Below are positions 33,266 to 43,095 of a DNA stretch of 64,000 nt, one piece after another (within the stretch, counting starts at the first letter, position 1; every line of letters starts with the position of its first letter). The stretch is taken from contig JAIQFL010000007.1 of the NCBI GenBank assembly GCA_020073365.1, forward strand, positions 1 through 64,000, read 5' to 3'. Made by a program: the position numbers and the translations under genes. The notes below the pieces were generated by a model. The model saw only the letters and a list, made by a program, of their open reading frames with translations. It made no database searches and was not told where the DNA came from. Source of the stretch: Terriglobia bacterium. GTDB taxonomy: Bacteria; Acidobacteriota; Terriglobia; Bryobacterales; Bryobacteraceae.

Positions 33266-35235
33266 TTGCCCGGCGTCTTTCTCAGTTACAGCCACCAGGA
33301 CAAACCCTTCGCCCGCGAACTCCACCGCCGCCTCACCCGCGACGGAGTCACATGCTTCTTCGACGAAGAGTCCATCGAGTGGGGCACCAACTTCGTAGTC
33401 ACTCTCGAGAAGGCCATCGACTCCTGCGACTTCTTCGTCCCCATCCTTTCCCCGATTTCGTCCGCTCCAAGTGGGCACAACTGGAGCGCACCTCCGCCCT
33501 CACCGACGACCCCGAAAGCAATAATCTCATCACCGTGCTCTCCCGCGCCGGGGAGATCGAAGTCGATGGCCGCCTCCCCCAATCCGCCCAACTGGAAACC
33601 ATCTTCGCCGCCCTGGCGCGCCGCCCCGCCATTCTCATGGTGTTCGACAACTTCTCCGAAACCGGATCGCTCTCCGGTTGGCTCCCACCCTCCGGCGACA
33701 TCCACGTCCTGGTCACCACGCGCCGCCGCGATCTCACCCGCTACCCACACCTCACGCTGCCCTTCCTGACACCCGAAGAGGGCCAGCGCCTCCTCAATCG
33801 CTTCGATAACGAAGCCCGCGCGCTCGTGGAAGATGTGGGCGGCCTGCCGCTGGCTCTGGAGTTCCTTCGCGCCTACCTGGACATCAGCCCCGGCCTCAGC
33901 TCCACCGCCCTGCGCCATGAGATGCAGAAGATTGGCGCCATACCGTTACTGGAACGCTTCGCCGCCGAGTACCGAGACGACCTCCCCACGCATCACGAGC
34001 GCAACATCACCGCCACCTTCCAGTTGAGTTGGAACCTGTCCGGCGAGGACGCCCGCGACGTGCTGCGGGTGATGTCGCAGCTTGCCTCTGCCCCCGTCCC
34101 GCAGCGCCTCCTGCGCGCCACTCTGGACTGGCCGGAAACGCCCGCGTTGGACGACCGTTTGGCCACCGCTCTCAAGGATCTCTGGCGGCTGTCGCTGGTG
34201 GAACTCGACGACCGCCAGCAGCCATCGGGACACCGACTGATCCTGGGTTTCGTGCACCATCTCCCGAAGGGCGATGCGCGATGGACCGAAACCGTAGCCG
34301 CGATCGAAAAGGAGATGGACCGCGCCTTCGACGTCCAGGACACGGCATCCTACCAGGAGTTGGACGGCGTGGTCGCGCACGCCGAAGCGATTCTGACGCG
34401 GCCGGATCTGCCGGCTCAACGCGGCATCGAAATCGCCGATGACTTGGGCAAGCATCACAGGACTCTGGGCCGCTTCCAGTTGGCGAAGCCGTTCTATCGG
34501 GACGCGCTGGACCGCGCCGAGCGGACCCATCCGAAGGGCCATCCCAAGATCGCGACGCGGCAATCCAACCTCGCCATGGGGCTGAGAGATCTGGGGGAGT
34601 TGGCCGAAGCACGGGATCTGCTGCGGAAGGCGCTTGAGTCGGACGAACAGACCTTTCAAACGGGCCATCCCACTATCGCCACTCGGCAATCCAACCTCGC
34701 CCTGGTGCTGAAGGATCTAGGAGAGTTGGCCGAAGCGCGGGACCTGCTGCGTAAGGTTCTGGCGTCGGACGAGCAAACCTATCCGGCTGGCCATCCCGAC
34801 TTCGCCATCGATCAATCCAACCTCGCCGTGGCGCTTCAGGATCTGGGGGAGTTCCCCGAAGCGCGCGACCTGCTGCGGAAGGCGCTGGCGTCGGCTGAAC
34901 AGAGCTATCCGGGGGGCCATCCCTACATCGCCATCGGTCAATCCAACCTCGCCGCGGTGCTGAAGGATCTGGGGGAGTTCGCCGAAGCGCGGGACCTGCT
35001 GCGGAAGGCGCTGGCGTCGGACGAACAGAGCTTTCCGGCGGGCCACCCCAGAATCGCCATTCTGCAATCCAACCTCGCCATGGTGCTGAAAGATCTGGGA
35101 GAGTTCTCCGAAGCGCGAGACCTCGCCCAGAAGGCCTACAACTCCTCCCTCGCCCAACTCGGCCCAGACCATCATTACACGCGAGCCTTCAAACGCCAGC
35201 TCGACTCCCTTTCCGACCCCGCCATCCGAAAATGA
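33266..35235 (+). pseudogene. TIR - NB-ARC-like - TPR protein, split by one frameshift
   Basis: TTG start, then VFLSYSHQDKPFARELHRRL ... FFDEESIEWGTNF ... FFVPILSP, a TIR domain. A one-base loss in the run TTTCCCCGATTT near 33453 shifts the frame; the other frame continues DFVRSKWAQLERTSAL, the missing TIR end with its conserved Glu, and runs to 35235. Then come an NTPase segment with Walker B-like AILMVFDNFSETG, VLVTTRRR, and GLPLALEFL (GLPL motif), a winged-helix-like part, and five 42-residue TPRs. The nucleotide-binding P-loop (GxxxxGKT) is not found between TIR and Walker B, so there is also an internal loss. TIR-NB-TPR proteins act in phage defence or cell death. Confidence 0.75.
34540..35130 (+). 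repeat. Tandem 126-base repeats coding TPRs
   Basis: Five tandem copies of about 126 bases, each coding GHPxIAxxQSNLAxxLxDLGExxEARDLLRKALxSxEQ, the tetratricopeptide unit of 42 residues. The DNA copies are highly alike (for example GCGCGACCTGCTGCGGAAGG), so copy number may vary by recombination or slippage. Confidence 0.85.
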
Positions 35236-35487
35236 AATTTAGTTCGTTTCGTCATTTTGCCTTCACTCACCCACCCACAGTGGGGCGGACCCCGTGGTCC
35301 GCGGCCAGCCCCCCGGCTGGCCCCCCCTCAGAATTTCCGGAACGATTCCACCGCTTTCTATCCAGCAACTTCTTCTCTTTCAACAAACCGCCCCTCGTTT
35401 TTCCGGAACGATGCTTCCGGAATTCGCCACCGCGCCACAACCCAACCCAACCAAACCTCGCACGCTATCATAAAGTAAGAAAGCACC
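35236..35487. other. Upstream region of kgd with hairpins
   Basis: 252 bases. It holds two neighbouring hairpins, GCGGACC/GGTCCGC (35280-35302) and GGCCAGCC/GGCTGGCC (35303-35322), related to the GTGGG palindromes, and two copies of TTCCGGAACGAT near 35336 and 35401. ATAAAGTAAGAAAGCACC precedes the kgd ATG, a usable ribosome site. No clear -10 box. Confidence 0.5.
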
Positions 35488-38400
35488 ATGCCCCACCCAT
35501 CCGACCCTGACCTGGGCATCAATAGCTGGCTCGAAGACGAGCTCTACGCCCAATACCTCCGCGACCGCACCACCGTCGACGAATCCTGGAAGCACCTCTT
35601 CGAAGACTCCAACGGCGGCACTCCGGCCCCCGCGCCAGCGAGCGCAGCGAGCCCTTCCCCGGCCCCCAACCCCCAGCCCCCAACCCCCGCTCGCGAAGCG
35701 AGCCCCGCCCTCCAACTGCTCAAAGGCGCCCCCGCCCGCATCGCCGAGAACATGTCCGCCTCCCTCTCCATCCCCCTCGCCACCTCCCAGCGCACCATCG
35801 CCGTCAAGGTCATGGACGAGAACCGGCGCATCATCAACCAGCACCGCACCCTCCTCGGCCACAGCAAGGTCTCCTACACCCACCTCATTGGTTGGGCCGT
35901 AATCAAGGCCCTCGAAGAAATCCCCGCCATCAATCACGCCTACGCCGAAAAAGACGGCCAGCCCTATCGCGTGATCCCCCCCCAAATCAACCTCGGCATC
36001 GCCATCGACGTCGCCGGTAAAGAAGGCTCCCGCAGCCTCATGGTCCCCAACATCCGCAACGCCGGCTCTCTCAATTTCCAGGAGTACGTCAACGCCTTCG
36101 ACGACCTCGTGGCCCGCGCCCGCGCCTCCAGACTCACCCCCGCCGATTTCCAGGGCACCACCATCTCGCTCACCAACCCCGGTACCGTCGGCACCATGTC
36201 CTCCAACCCGCGCCTCATGCCCGGACAGGGTGCTATCATCGCCGTCGGCGCCATCGACTACCCCGCCGAATACCAGGGAGCCGCCGACGGAACCCGCGCC
36301 GTCCTCGGCATCTCCAAGGTGATGACCCTCACCTGCACCTACGACCACCGCATCATCCAGGGCGCCGAATCGGGCGCGTTCCTCGGCAAAGTGCAGTCGC
36401 TGCTCGATGGCACAGACGGCTTCTATGAAGAGGTCTTCAGCCACCTCCGCATGCCGCACATGCCCGTGCGCTGGGAGAAGGACCGGGGCGCCCTCGGAGC
36501 CCCGCGCCACGCCGAAGCCTCCAAGGAAGCCGGCATCATCCAGATGATCAACGCCTACCGCGTGCGCGGCCACCTCATCGCCGATCTCGACCCCCTCGGC
36601 AACGAGCCCAGCTACCATCCCGAGCTCGACCCCGAAACGTATGCCCTCACCATCTGGGACCTCGACCGCGAATTCCTCACCGGCAGCCTGGGCGAGGCCA
36701 TCGGCGAAGGCAGCCCCAAGCCCGTCGCCACCCTGCGTGAAATCCTGGAGACGCTGCGCGACACCTACTGCGGCAAAATCGGCTGCGAGTACATGAACAT
36801 CCAGGTGCCCGAGCAGAAGCGCTGGCTGCAACACCGCATGGAGCCCGGCAAGAATCACTGGCCGCTGGACCGCGAGACGCGCCTGCGCATCCTCCGCAAC
36901 CTCCTGGCCGCCGAGGAGTTCGAACACTTCCTGCATTCCCGCTTCGTGGGCCAGAAGCGCTTCGCCCTGGAAGGCGCCGAAACCGCGCTGGCCGTCATGG
37001 AAGAGATCCTGGAGCGCGCCGCCGCCGGCAACGTCGCCGAGATCGTGATCGGCATGGCCCACCGCGGCCGCCTCAACTTCCTCGCCAACACGGTCGGCAA
37101 AGACGTCAAACAGATCTTCTCCGAATTCGAAGGCGAACTCGATCCCTCGAGCACCCAGGGTTCGGGCGACGTGAAGTACCACCTCGGCGCCACCGGCGTC
37201 CGCAAGACCGAAAACGGCCGCGAGATCGTGGTCTCGGTCTCGCCCAACCCCAGCCACCTGGAGGCCGTCGATCCCGTGGTCGAAGGCATCGTGCGCCCCA
37301 AGCAGGACCGCCTCGGCGACACCCAACGCGAGCGCGTCATCCCCGTGCTGATCCATGGCGACGCCGCCTTCGCCGGCCAGGGCGTGGTAGCCGAGACGCT
37401 GAACCTTTCACAGCTCGATGGCTACTCCACCGGCGGCACCATCCACCTCATCATTAACAACCAGATCGGTTTCACCACCAATCCCGATGAAGCCCGCTCC
37501 ACTCCCTACTCCACCGATGTCGCCCGCGGCGTGCAGGCGCCCATCTTTCACGTGAACGGCGACAGTCCCCAGGCTGCCATCCGTGTGGTGCAGATCGCTT
37601 TCGATTACCGCCAGCAGTTCAAGAAGGACGTGGTGATCGACATGTTCTGCTATCGCCGCCACGGCCACAACGAAGGCGACGACCCCAGCTACACGCAGCC
37701 CATCCTGTACCGCAAGATCAAGGAGCGTCCCTCCGTCGGGACGCTCTACTCCGAACGCCTGGTGCGCGAGGGCGTCCTGACCGCGGAGGAAGCGCAGGCC
37801 ATGCGCAAGGCTGTTTCGCAGCGTCTCTCCGATGCCTACGACGCCGTGCAGAAACAGTCCGAGCGCTACCAGGTCCAGGAACTGAGCGCCGTCTCCACCG
37901 AGGAGATCGGAGCCTTCTGCCCGCGGACGGCCGTGAACCAGGCGGTGCTGGAGCGCATCATCCGCGCCATGACCAGCTTCCCCGCGAACTTCCACCTCCA
38001 TCCCAAGCTGCGCGGGTTCGTCGATCGCCGCAGCGCCGTGATCGCCAATGGCGGCAGCATCGACTGGGCCTTCGGCGAGGCGCTGGCGTTCGGTACGCTG
38101 GCGCTGGAGGGAACCGCCGTGCGGCTCAGCGGCCAGGATTCCGGACGCGGCACCTTCAGCCAGCGCCACTTGGCCTTCTACGATTTCGAGACGGCCCGGC
38201 GCTACGTCCCCCTGCAGCACATCTCGCCCGACCAGGCGCGCTTCGAGGTCTTCGACAGCATGCTCAGCGAGTATGCCGTGCTGGGCTTCGAGTTCGGCTA
38301 CAGCGTGGCCGACCCGCTGAGCCTGGTGATTTGGGAAGCGCAGTTCGGCGACTTCGCCAACGGCGCGCAAATCATGCTCGACCAGTTCATCTCCAGCGCC

Positions 38401-39153
38401 GAATCCAAATGGGGCCAGCCCAGCGGCCTGGTGATGCTCTTGCCGCACGGCTTTGAGGGACAAGGCCCCGAGCATTCCAGCGCGCGCGTCGAACGCTATC
38501 TCACGCTGTGCGCCGAGAACAACATGCTGGTGGTCAACTGCACCACCCCCGCGCAATATTTCCACGTGCTTCGCCGCCAGATGTACGGCGGCTCCGACCG
38601 CCGCGGCATGCGCAAGCCGCTCATCGTCTTCACTCCCAAGAGCCTGGTGCGCCATCCGCGCGCCGTTTCCACCCTGCACGATTTCTCGACCGGGGGTTTC
38701 GCGGAAATCATCTCAGAAGCCGACGGCGCCGATCCCGCCAGCGTCACCCGCGTGGTCTTCTGCTCCGGCAAGATCTACTACGACCTGTTGGCGGCCAAAG
38801 AGGACCGCAAAGCCGATCATGTAGCCTTAGTGCGCGTCGAGCAACTCTATCCCTTCGAGGCCGGTCAGACCACCGACATCCTGGCGCGCTATGCCCCTAC
38901 AACCGAGGTGGTCTGGGCGCAGGAAGAACCGCGCAACATGGGCCCGTGGCGCTTCCTGCGCGAGCAGATCCAGCCGCTGCTGGATGCCACGCGCCGCGAA
39001 TTGCGCTACGTGGGCCGCCCCGAGAGCGCCAGCCCCGCGACGGGCTCGGGCAAGCTCCACCAGCAGGAGCAGGCCGAAATCGTCAATGACGCCCTGACCC
39101 CCGGCGCCATCTCCGAAACCCGCCGCGTCCGCGTAATCGCCCGCCGCAAGTAG
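35488..39153 (+). CDS. kgd: 2-oxoglutarate decarboxylase/dehydrogenase, E2-E1 fusion
   Basis: 1221 residues. Residues 1-45 (DLGINSWLEDELYAQYLRDRTTVDESWKHLFED) are the E1 N-terminal helix region. Residues about 84-310 are an E2 acyltransferase core, ending TYDHRIIQGAESGAFL with the DHR catalytic His. The remainder is E1, with GMAHRGRLNFLANTVGKDVKQIFSEFEG, thiamine diphosphate loop GDAAFAGQGVVAETLN and HLIINNQIGFTTNP. No lipoyl domain is present, as in actinobacterial Kgd/OdhA. It converts 2-oxoglutarate to succinyl-CoA (with E3 and another E2) or succinic semialdehyde. The middle linker is Ala/Pro-rich. A palindrome follows its stop directly. E3 and SucB are not in the window. Confidence 0.93.
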   Translation: MPHPSDPDLGINSWLEDELYAQYLRDRTTVDESWKHLFEDSNGGTPAPAPASAASPSPAPNPQPPTPAREASPALQLLKGAPARIAENMSASLSIPLATSQRTIAVKVMDENRRIINQHRTLLGHSKVSYTHLIGWAVIKALEEIPAINHAYAEKDGQPYRVIPPQINLGIAIDVAGKEGSRSLMVPNIRNAGSLNFQEYVNAFDDLVARARASRLTPADFQGTTISLTNPGTVGTMSSNPRLMPGQGAIIAVGAIDYPAEYQGAADGTRAVLGISKVMTLTCTYDHRIIQGAESGAFLGKVQSLLDGTDGFYEEVFSHLRMPHMPVRWEKDRGALGAPRHAEASKEAGIIQMINAYRVRGHLIADLDPLGNEPSYHPELDPETYALTIWDLDREFLTGSLGEAIGEGSPKPVATLREILETLRDTYCGKIGCEYMNIQVPEQKRWLQHRMEPGKNHWPLDRETRLRILRNLLAAEEFEHFLHSRFVGQKRFALEGAETALAVMEEILERAAAGNVAEIVIGMAHRGRLNFLANTVGKDVKQIFSEFEGELDPSSTQGSGDVKYHLGATGVRKTENGREIVVSVSPNPSHLEAVDPVVEGIVRPKQDRLGDTQRERVIPVLIHGDAAFAGQGVVAETLNLSQLDGYSTGGTIHLIINNQIGFTTNPDEARSTPYSTDVARGVQAPIFHVNGDSPQAAIRVVQIAFDYRQQFKKDVVIDMFCYRRHGHNEGDDPSYTQPILYRKIKERPSVGTLYSERLVREGVLTAEEAQAMRKAVSQRLSDAYDAVQKQSERYQVQELSAVSTEEIGAFCPRTAVNQAVLERIIRAMTSFPANFHLHPKLRGFVDRRSAVIANGGSIDWAFGEALAFGTLALEGTAVRLSGQDSGRGTFSQRHLAFYDFETARRYVPLQHISPDQARFEVFDSMLSEYAVLGFEFGYSVADPLSLVIWEAQFGDFANGAQIMLDQFISSAESKWGQPSGLVMLLPHGFEGQGPEHSSARVERYLTLCAENNMLVVNCTTPAQYFHVLRRQMYGGSDRRGMRKPLIVFTPKSLVRHPRAVSTLHDFSTGGFAEIISEADGADPASVTRVVFCSGKIYYDLLAAKEDRKADHVALVRVEQLYPFEAGQTTDILARYAPTTEVVWAQEEPRNMGPWRFLREQIQPLLDATRRELRYVGRPESASPATGSGKLHQQEQAEIVNDALTPGAISETRRVRVIARRK

Positions 39154-39185
39154 GTGGGACAGACGATCGCCTTTTGTCGTCTGTC
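39154..39185 (+). repeat. GTGGGACAG-family palindrome, copy 6
   Basis: GTGGGACAGACGATCGC, CTTTT, GTCGTCTGTC directly after the kgd stop codon, next to a second small stem GCCGGCCTTAGCCGGAC. Probably doubles as the kgd terminator. Confidence 0.75.
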
Positions 39186-39586
39186 AGCCGGCCTTAGCCG
39201 GACCAATGTGGAAAGCGATCCCCTCCGGTTTCGCCGCACAACAGTACATCCGCTAATACTGGAGGGCAGTTGTAGCGGGAATGCCGGGGCAAGGGCGGTG
39301 GCGTAACCAGCGGGTTGGCGCGACCTGCCTGGGTATAGTCAAAGGGCTGGAAGCCGATCATGCGGGGCGCCGGCGAGTTGCCCTGTAAGTGGAAATCGAA
39401 TGCCGCCGATCCGGCGCAGGGTTTGGCGCCGGGGCACACGAACAGTGGGTCCACGGTGGCGGTCGAGCCGATCTCTTCGGCGGGCGCGGGCGCTGCCTGC
39501 CATTGTGCCAGGTTATAGAGCTCCCACCACTTCAGGCTCCCCGCCGTTTTCGAGATCACTTCCTGCACTTTCATCATCCGCTCCAT
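39186..39586 (-). pseudogene. Tail fragment of a secreted beta-helix-like protein
   Basis: The minus-strand frame (39194-39586) reads LKWWELYNLAQWQAAP, then GNSPAPRMIGFQPFDYTQAGRANPLVTPPPLP. The NSPAPxxGFxPxDxTQAGR block is the end of secreted right-handed beta-helix proteins of acidobacteria, where the last helix rungs read SPAL..GF..ID....G. Only the last 130 codons are present, without signal peptide or start region, so it is a fragment. Confidence 0.5.
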
Positions 39587-39725
39587 TTCCGCGGATTGAA
39601 ATCGGTCCCTCGGGTATCACCCTTTCAGGATTTTCGTCCACTTCGAGCGGACATTTCCTATGAAAAAGGCACCACCTTAGCAGCAGCTTGACGCTCAGGA
39701 GGCATTTCGCCTATGATGAACGGCC

Positions 39726-41174
39726 ATGGGCGATGATCGGCGCCAGAACACGGGAACAATCCTTCACTTATCGGATGGAAGCGTTTCCGGTGAACATTCG
39801 GATCCGCCCACTCACCCCTTCCTGGTAGCTCCTCAAACCGCCGACGAGAAGAACACGCTTCGGCCCGGCTTGTTTCCGATTGCGTGCTGGAAACTGGACG
39901 ATATCCGCTTCGATTTCGACTCCTCGTTTATTAAGCCGGATGCCGAATCTGACGTGAAGAAGCTCGGCGAGCTGATCAAAGCGCACCCGAAGGCGCCGGT
40001 CTCGATATTCGGACACGCCGACCCGGTCGGCAAGGAGCCGTACAACAAGAAGCTGAGCGGCCGCAGGGCCAAGACGATTTATGGTCTGCTGACGCGCGAT
40101 CTGGCCATGTGGGAAGGCCTGTATTTGAGTCCCTACCATGGGGATCAATGGGGTCCGCCGCAAGTCCTCGCGATGCTCGGCGCCCTGGGTTATACCCCCG
40201 GCGACAAGGACGGTCTGCTGCAGGGAAAGGCCAGCGACGTCCTGAAAAAGTTTCAATCGGAGCATGGCCTTACGTCGCACGGATTTATCAACGCATCCAC
40301 CCGGAAGGAACTTTTCTCCGCTTACATGGACAAGCTATGCGGGCCCGGTTTCAAGCTGACGAAATCGGACTTCCTCGCGCAGGGCGCCGACGGCGACGGC
40401 CGCGGCGATTACCAGGGGTGCAGCGAGTTCAATCCTCTGCTGATCCTATCGCAGGACGAGGACCGGGAGCTCTCCAAGCCCGCCCGTCACAAGGAACGCA
40501 ACGCCGTAAACGCGCCCAACCGTCGCGTGATGGTCTTCCTGTTCCGCCCCGGCGTGAAGGTGATTCCCGGCAAATGGCCCTGCCCCAAGGCGGACACAGA
40601 GGCCATCCAGGCCTGCAAGGACCGGTTCTGGTCGGACGGCAAAAAACGGCTCCAAAACACGAGCGAGCGCCGCAATTACACCAAGGATGGGGACACCTTC
40701 GGCTGCCGTTTCTATGATCGCCTCAGCAGCCATTCGCCTTGCGAACAGCTCCAGGAGTATTGGGTGGTCCGCATCCTGGTCTCCTACTCCGATCCGTTAC
40801 CGAAGCGGAAACCTCTCGCCAACGAAGCCTTCATATTGATGGGTGTCGGGGAGGCGGGAGTGATCCGCGGCAGAACCGATAACGACGGAATTCTCCGCGC
40901 GGTAGTCAGGGCGGAGACTCCGTCCATGACGCTCCTCATTGCGGGCACGACAATGATCCTGAAGGGCGGCGCGCTTCTAGGCATGCCGCTCGGCGACACG
41001 CCGGCCCGTCAGCGCCTATATAATCTTGGCTATGGAGATCTGGATTTCGATTCCTGGGACGATGACGAATATAAAGCCGCGCTGAAGAAATTTCAGAAGG
41101 ATCACGGCCTGACCGAATCGGGAAGCGCCGACGCCGCCACCAAAGACAAGTTGCGGGAGGTTCACGGCAGTTGA
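39726..41174 (+). CDS. OmpA-like / peptidoglycan-binding domain protein
   Basis: 482 residues, no signal peptide seen. Residues about 55-130 are OmpA-like (IRFDFDSSFIKPDAESDVKKLGELIKAH ... GHADPVG ... NKKLSGRRAKTIYGLL). PG_binding_1 domain 1 is near 140-200 (VLAMLGALGYTPGDKDGLLQGKASDVLKKFQSEHGL); the C-terminus is a second one (RQRLYNLGYGDLDFDSWDDDEYKAALKKFQKDHGL). Between them is a middle domain of unknown fold and GVIRGRTDNDGILRAVV. This combination is frequent in cargo clusters of type VI secretion systems. First gene of five in the same direction. Confidence 0.75.
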   Translation: MGDDRRQNTGTILHLSDGSVSGEHSDPPTHPFLVAPQTADEKNTLRPGLFPIACWKLDDIRFDFDSSFIKPDAESDVKKLGELIKAHPKAPVSIFGHADPVGKEPYNKKLSGRRAKTIYGLLTRDLAMWEGLYLSPYHGDQWGPPQVLAMLGALGYTPGDKDGLLQGKASDVLKKFQSEHGLTSHGFINASTRKELFSAYMDKLCGPGFKLTKSDFLAQGADGDGRGDYQGCSEFNPLLILSQDEDRELSKPARHKERNAVNAPNRRVMVFLFRPGVKVIPGKWPCPKADTEAIQACKDRFWSDGKKRLQNTSERRNYTKDGDTFGCRFYDRLSSHSPCEQLQEYWVVRILVSYSDPLPKRKPLANEAFILMGVGEAGVIRGRTDNDGILRAVVRAETPSMTLLIAGTTMILKGGALLGMPLGDTPARQRLYNLGYGDLDFDSWDDDEYKAALKKFQKDHGLTESGSADAATKDKLREVHGS

Positions 41175-41231
41175 CCGCGGTCGCCAGAGGCACGGCGCCA
41201 GCACATACACAAGAGGAGAAACCGCCAAACG

Positions 41232-43061
41232 ATGGGTGTCACCGAAAAGAAGTGGGAGTACGACCGGCCATTTACGCGAATTAATTCCCCGTCCTACAAC
41301 GAGTCCCGCCAACCGCCGGACGGCGTCTCTACGAACCCCGATTTGACCAACACGTTTTGGTGTGGCTGCCGAATACCGGCGGAAGGCCCGCCGGGCACCG
41401 GCCCGTTCGCTAACATCAGAAGAAAGCTGATGGCCACCGTTCCGAGCTGGGTTCCAGTCGATTATGTTGTCAGGGCGCGCGCGCCGGGAGGAGACCGTCA
41501 CAATCGAGCTGAGGACCTTTATGAGGTCGAGGGCACGCTGACCAGGAGCTTTCAGACCTGGACCGACTTTCCACTCTACCAATGGCATCGTTGGTATGAC
41601 TGGAATTTCCACGTCATCCCGGACAAAGGCTATCAGTATCTGGCGGGCCTAGGAAATACGCCGAGCAAGACTCGCGCCGGTTTCAGAGACACCGAGCGCC
41701 GCGTGACCGACGTAACCGCACTCGAGTGCGAGATGGACGCGGGCGCCTTGCTCCAAGGTACCAGGGGTCCCCGGGAAACGCCTCGGCTTCCGTATGGACA
41801 CGGGGTCATGGGTCCGATGTTGATATTGGACTGGGCTTGGCCGATGACCGACGAGCACATCTGGGTGGCGGGCCGATGGGTCTACGATTGCGGGCATCCG
41901 GTGGACGGCCGGAACAGGACCGAACTGCACCCCTGTCTTGCGACGGCCTCGGCCCGCTGGGAAGGGGTGAAATTCGATGAAAATCCCTACTACGTGCCCG
42001 CCATTCAATTCATGTTCTTTTCATCCCGTGTCGGCGGTTATTACAATTTCTCCTCCATCAAACGCGATTACGAGTTCATTGTCGACTTGCCTAAGATCGC
42101 CAGGGACCCCCTCACGGCGCGCGTCGGCCACACCACGACCTTCCCGCTGAATACCATTACCCTCCGTGGAACCTATCTGCTCAAGAAGTTCCAGTACGAC
42201 CTCTTCTCGGTGGCCGGAGCCGAGCAGGTGGTCACTCCCGTGGTCGAGCCCATTCCGATGCCCGACCCTAAGGATCCGCCACAGCAGGTAAAGGTCAAAA
42301 TTCCCCTCGGTTCGGCCTCCGGCGAGCCCGAAGCCTACGGAGTCCTGATTTCCCTGGGCTGGTTCGATCCGGAAGGCGTGGAGGCCCGCAAACTGAAGAA
42401 GTGTGAAATCACCTTCCACGACGCCCACAAGGGCACGGTCGACCACAATACCTTTGCCGAACGGTGGCTGATCAAGGTAGGAGTGAACGGCCGCTGGTTT
42501 TCCCGATTTATGGAAGACGTCCACGACAACACCGTGATCAGCCTTCAGGAGAAAAATTACACCATCTACCTGGCCGAAGGCGCATCCGATGCGGAGAGCG
42601 ACAAGCTCACCATTTCGGCGCATGGCGCGGCGCTGCAGCGTGTGGAAAATGTCATGCAGGTGCAGGCGGAAAGGCCGCCGGGAGTCGACCAGCCGGACCG
42701 GACCCTGCGCATAGCGTTTGCCGATGATCCGGACCATCCCAGGCCGGTCACTTACAGCGGCCACATCGACTCCGGTATTCTGGAGGTGCAAAGGGCCATC
42801 GCCCCGGCAATCTATGACCGTATGTCGGAAACACGCGGCGAGGAGAATGAATCGCTGGGCGTCATCGACCGGGGCCACAGGCAACGCGCGAGCGATTCGG
42901 AGAACCCGGTCTCCATCCGCGGGTTTAAGGGTACGAAGGAACTCGAATATACCGCGCTCTTCACCAGCGAGGTGGACCGGACCGCGGAGCTCAAAGAAGA
43001 TACGGCGCGGATCGATTACCGGCTGCATGCCACCCTGGTAGTGACGCCGCAGATCCCATGA
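41232..43061 (+). CDS. Large protein of unknown function (cargo-like module)
   Basis: 609 residues with no signal peptide and no transmembrane helix. Start ATG at 41232 follows GAGGAGAAACC. Many Trp/Tyr/Arg near the front (TFWCGCRIPAEGPPG, WYDWNFHVIPDKGYQYLAGLGN) and beta-rich middle (EPEAYGVLISLGWFDPEGVEARKLKKCEI); a HDNTVISLQEKNYTIYLAEG stretch follows, and the end is LHATLVVTPQIP. I recognise no domain. The position, between an OmpA/peptidoglycan-binding gene and a HEAT gene, suggests a structural or effector role in the same module. Confidence 0.55.
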   Translation: MGVTEKKWEYDRPFTRINSPSYNESRQPPDGVSTNPDLTNTFWCGCRIPAEGPPGTGPFANIRRKLMATVPSWVPVDYVVRARAPGGDRHNRAEDLYEVEGTLTRSFQTWTDFPLYQWHRWYDWNFHVIPDKGYQYLAGLGNTPSKTRAGFRDTERRVTDVTALECEMDAGALLQGTRGPRETPRLPYGHGVMGPMLILDWAWPMTDEHIWVAGRWVYDCGHPVDGRNRTELHPCLATASARWEGVKFDENPYYVPAIQFMFFSSRVGGYYNFSSIKRDYEFIVDLPKIARDPLTARVGHTTTFPLNTITLRGTYLLKKFQYDLFSVAGAEQVVTPVVEPIPMPDPKDPPQQVKVKIPLGSASGEPEAYGVLISLGWFDPEGVEARKLKKCEITFHDAHKGTVDHNTFAERWLIKVGVNGRWFSRFMEDVHDNTVISLQEKNYTIYLAEGASDAESDKLTISAHGAALQRVENVMQVQAERPPGVDQPDRTLRIAFADDPDHPRPVTYSGHIDSGILEVQRAIAPAIYDRMSETRGEENESLGVIDRGHRQRASDSENPVSIRGFKGTKELEYTALFTSEVDRTAELKEDTARIDYRLHATLVVTPQIP

Positions 43062-43095
43062 CAGGGGCCAAACTGTAGCGGCATGAGGAATTGAC

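Noticed and set aside
34540-35130. Regular repeats considered as a CRISPR array
   Set aside because: Units are 126 bases without unique spacers and code TPRs.
35380-37356. 658-residue minus-strand ORF opposite kgd
   Set aside because: Gly/Val/Asp-rich shadow of the high-GC kgd gene; the plus frame has E2-E1 motifs.
37408-38679. 423-residue minus-strand ORF opposite kgd
   Set aside because: Same reason; no start signals or domain.
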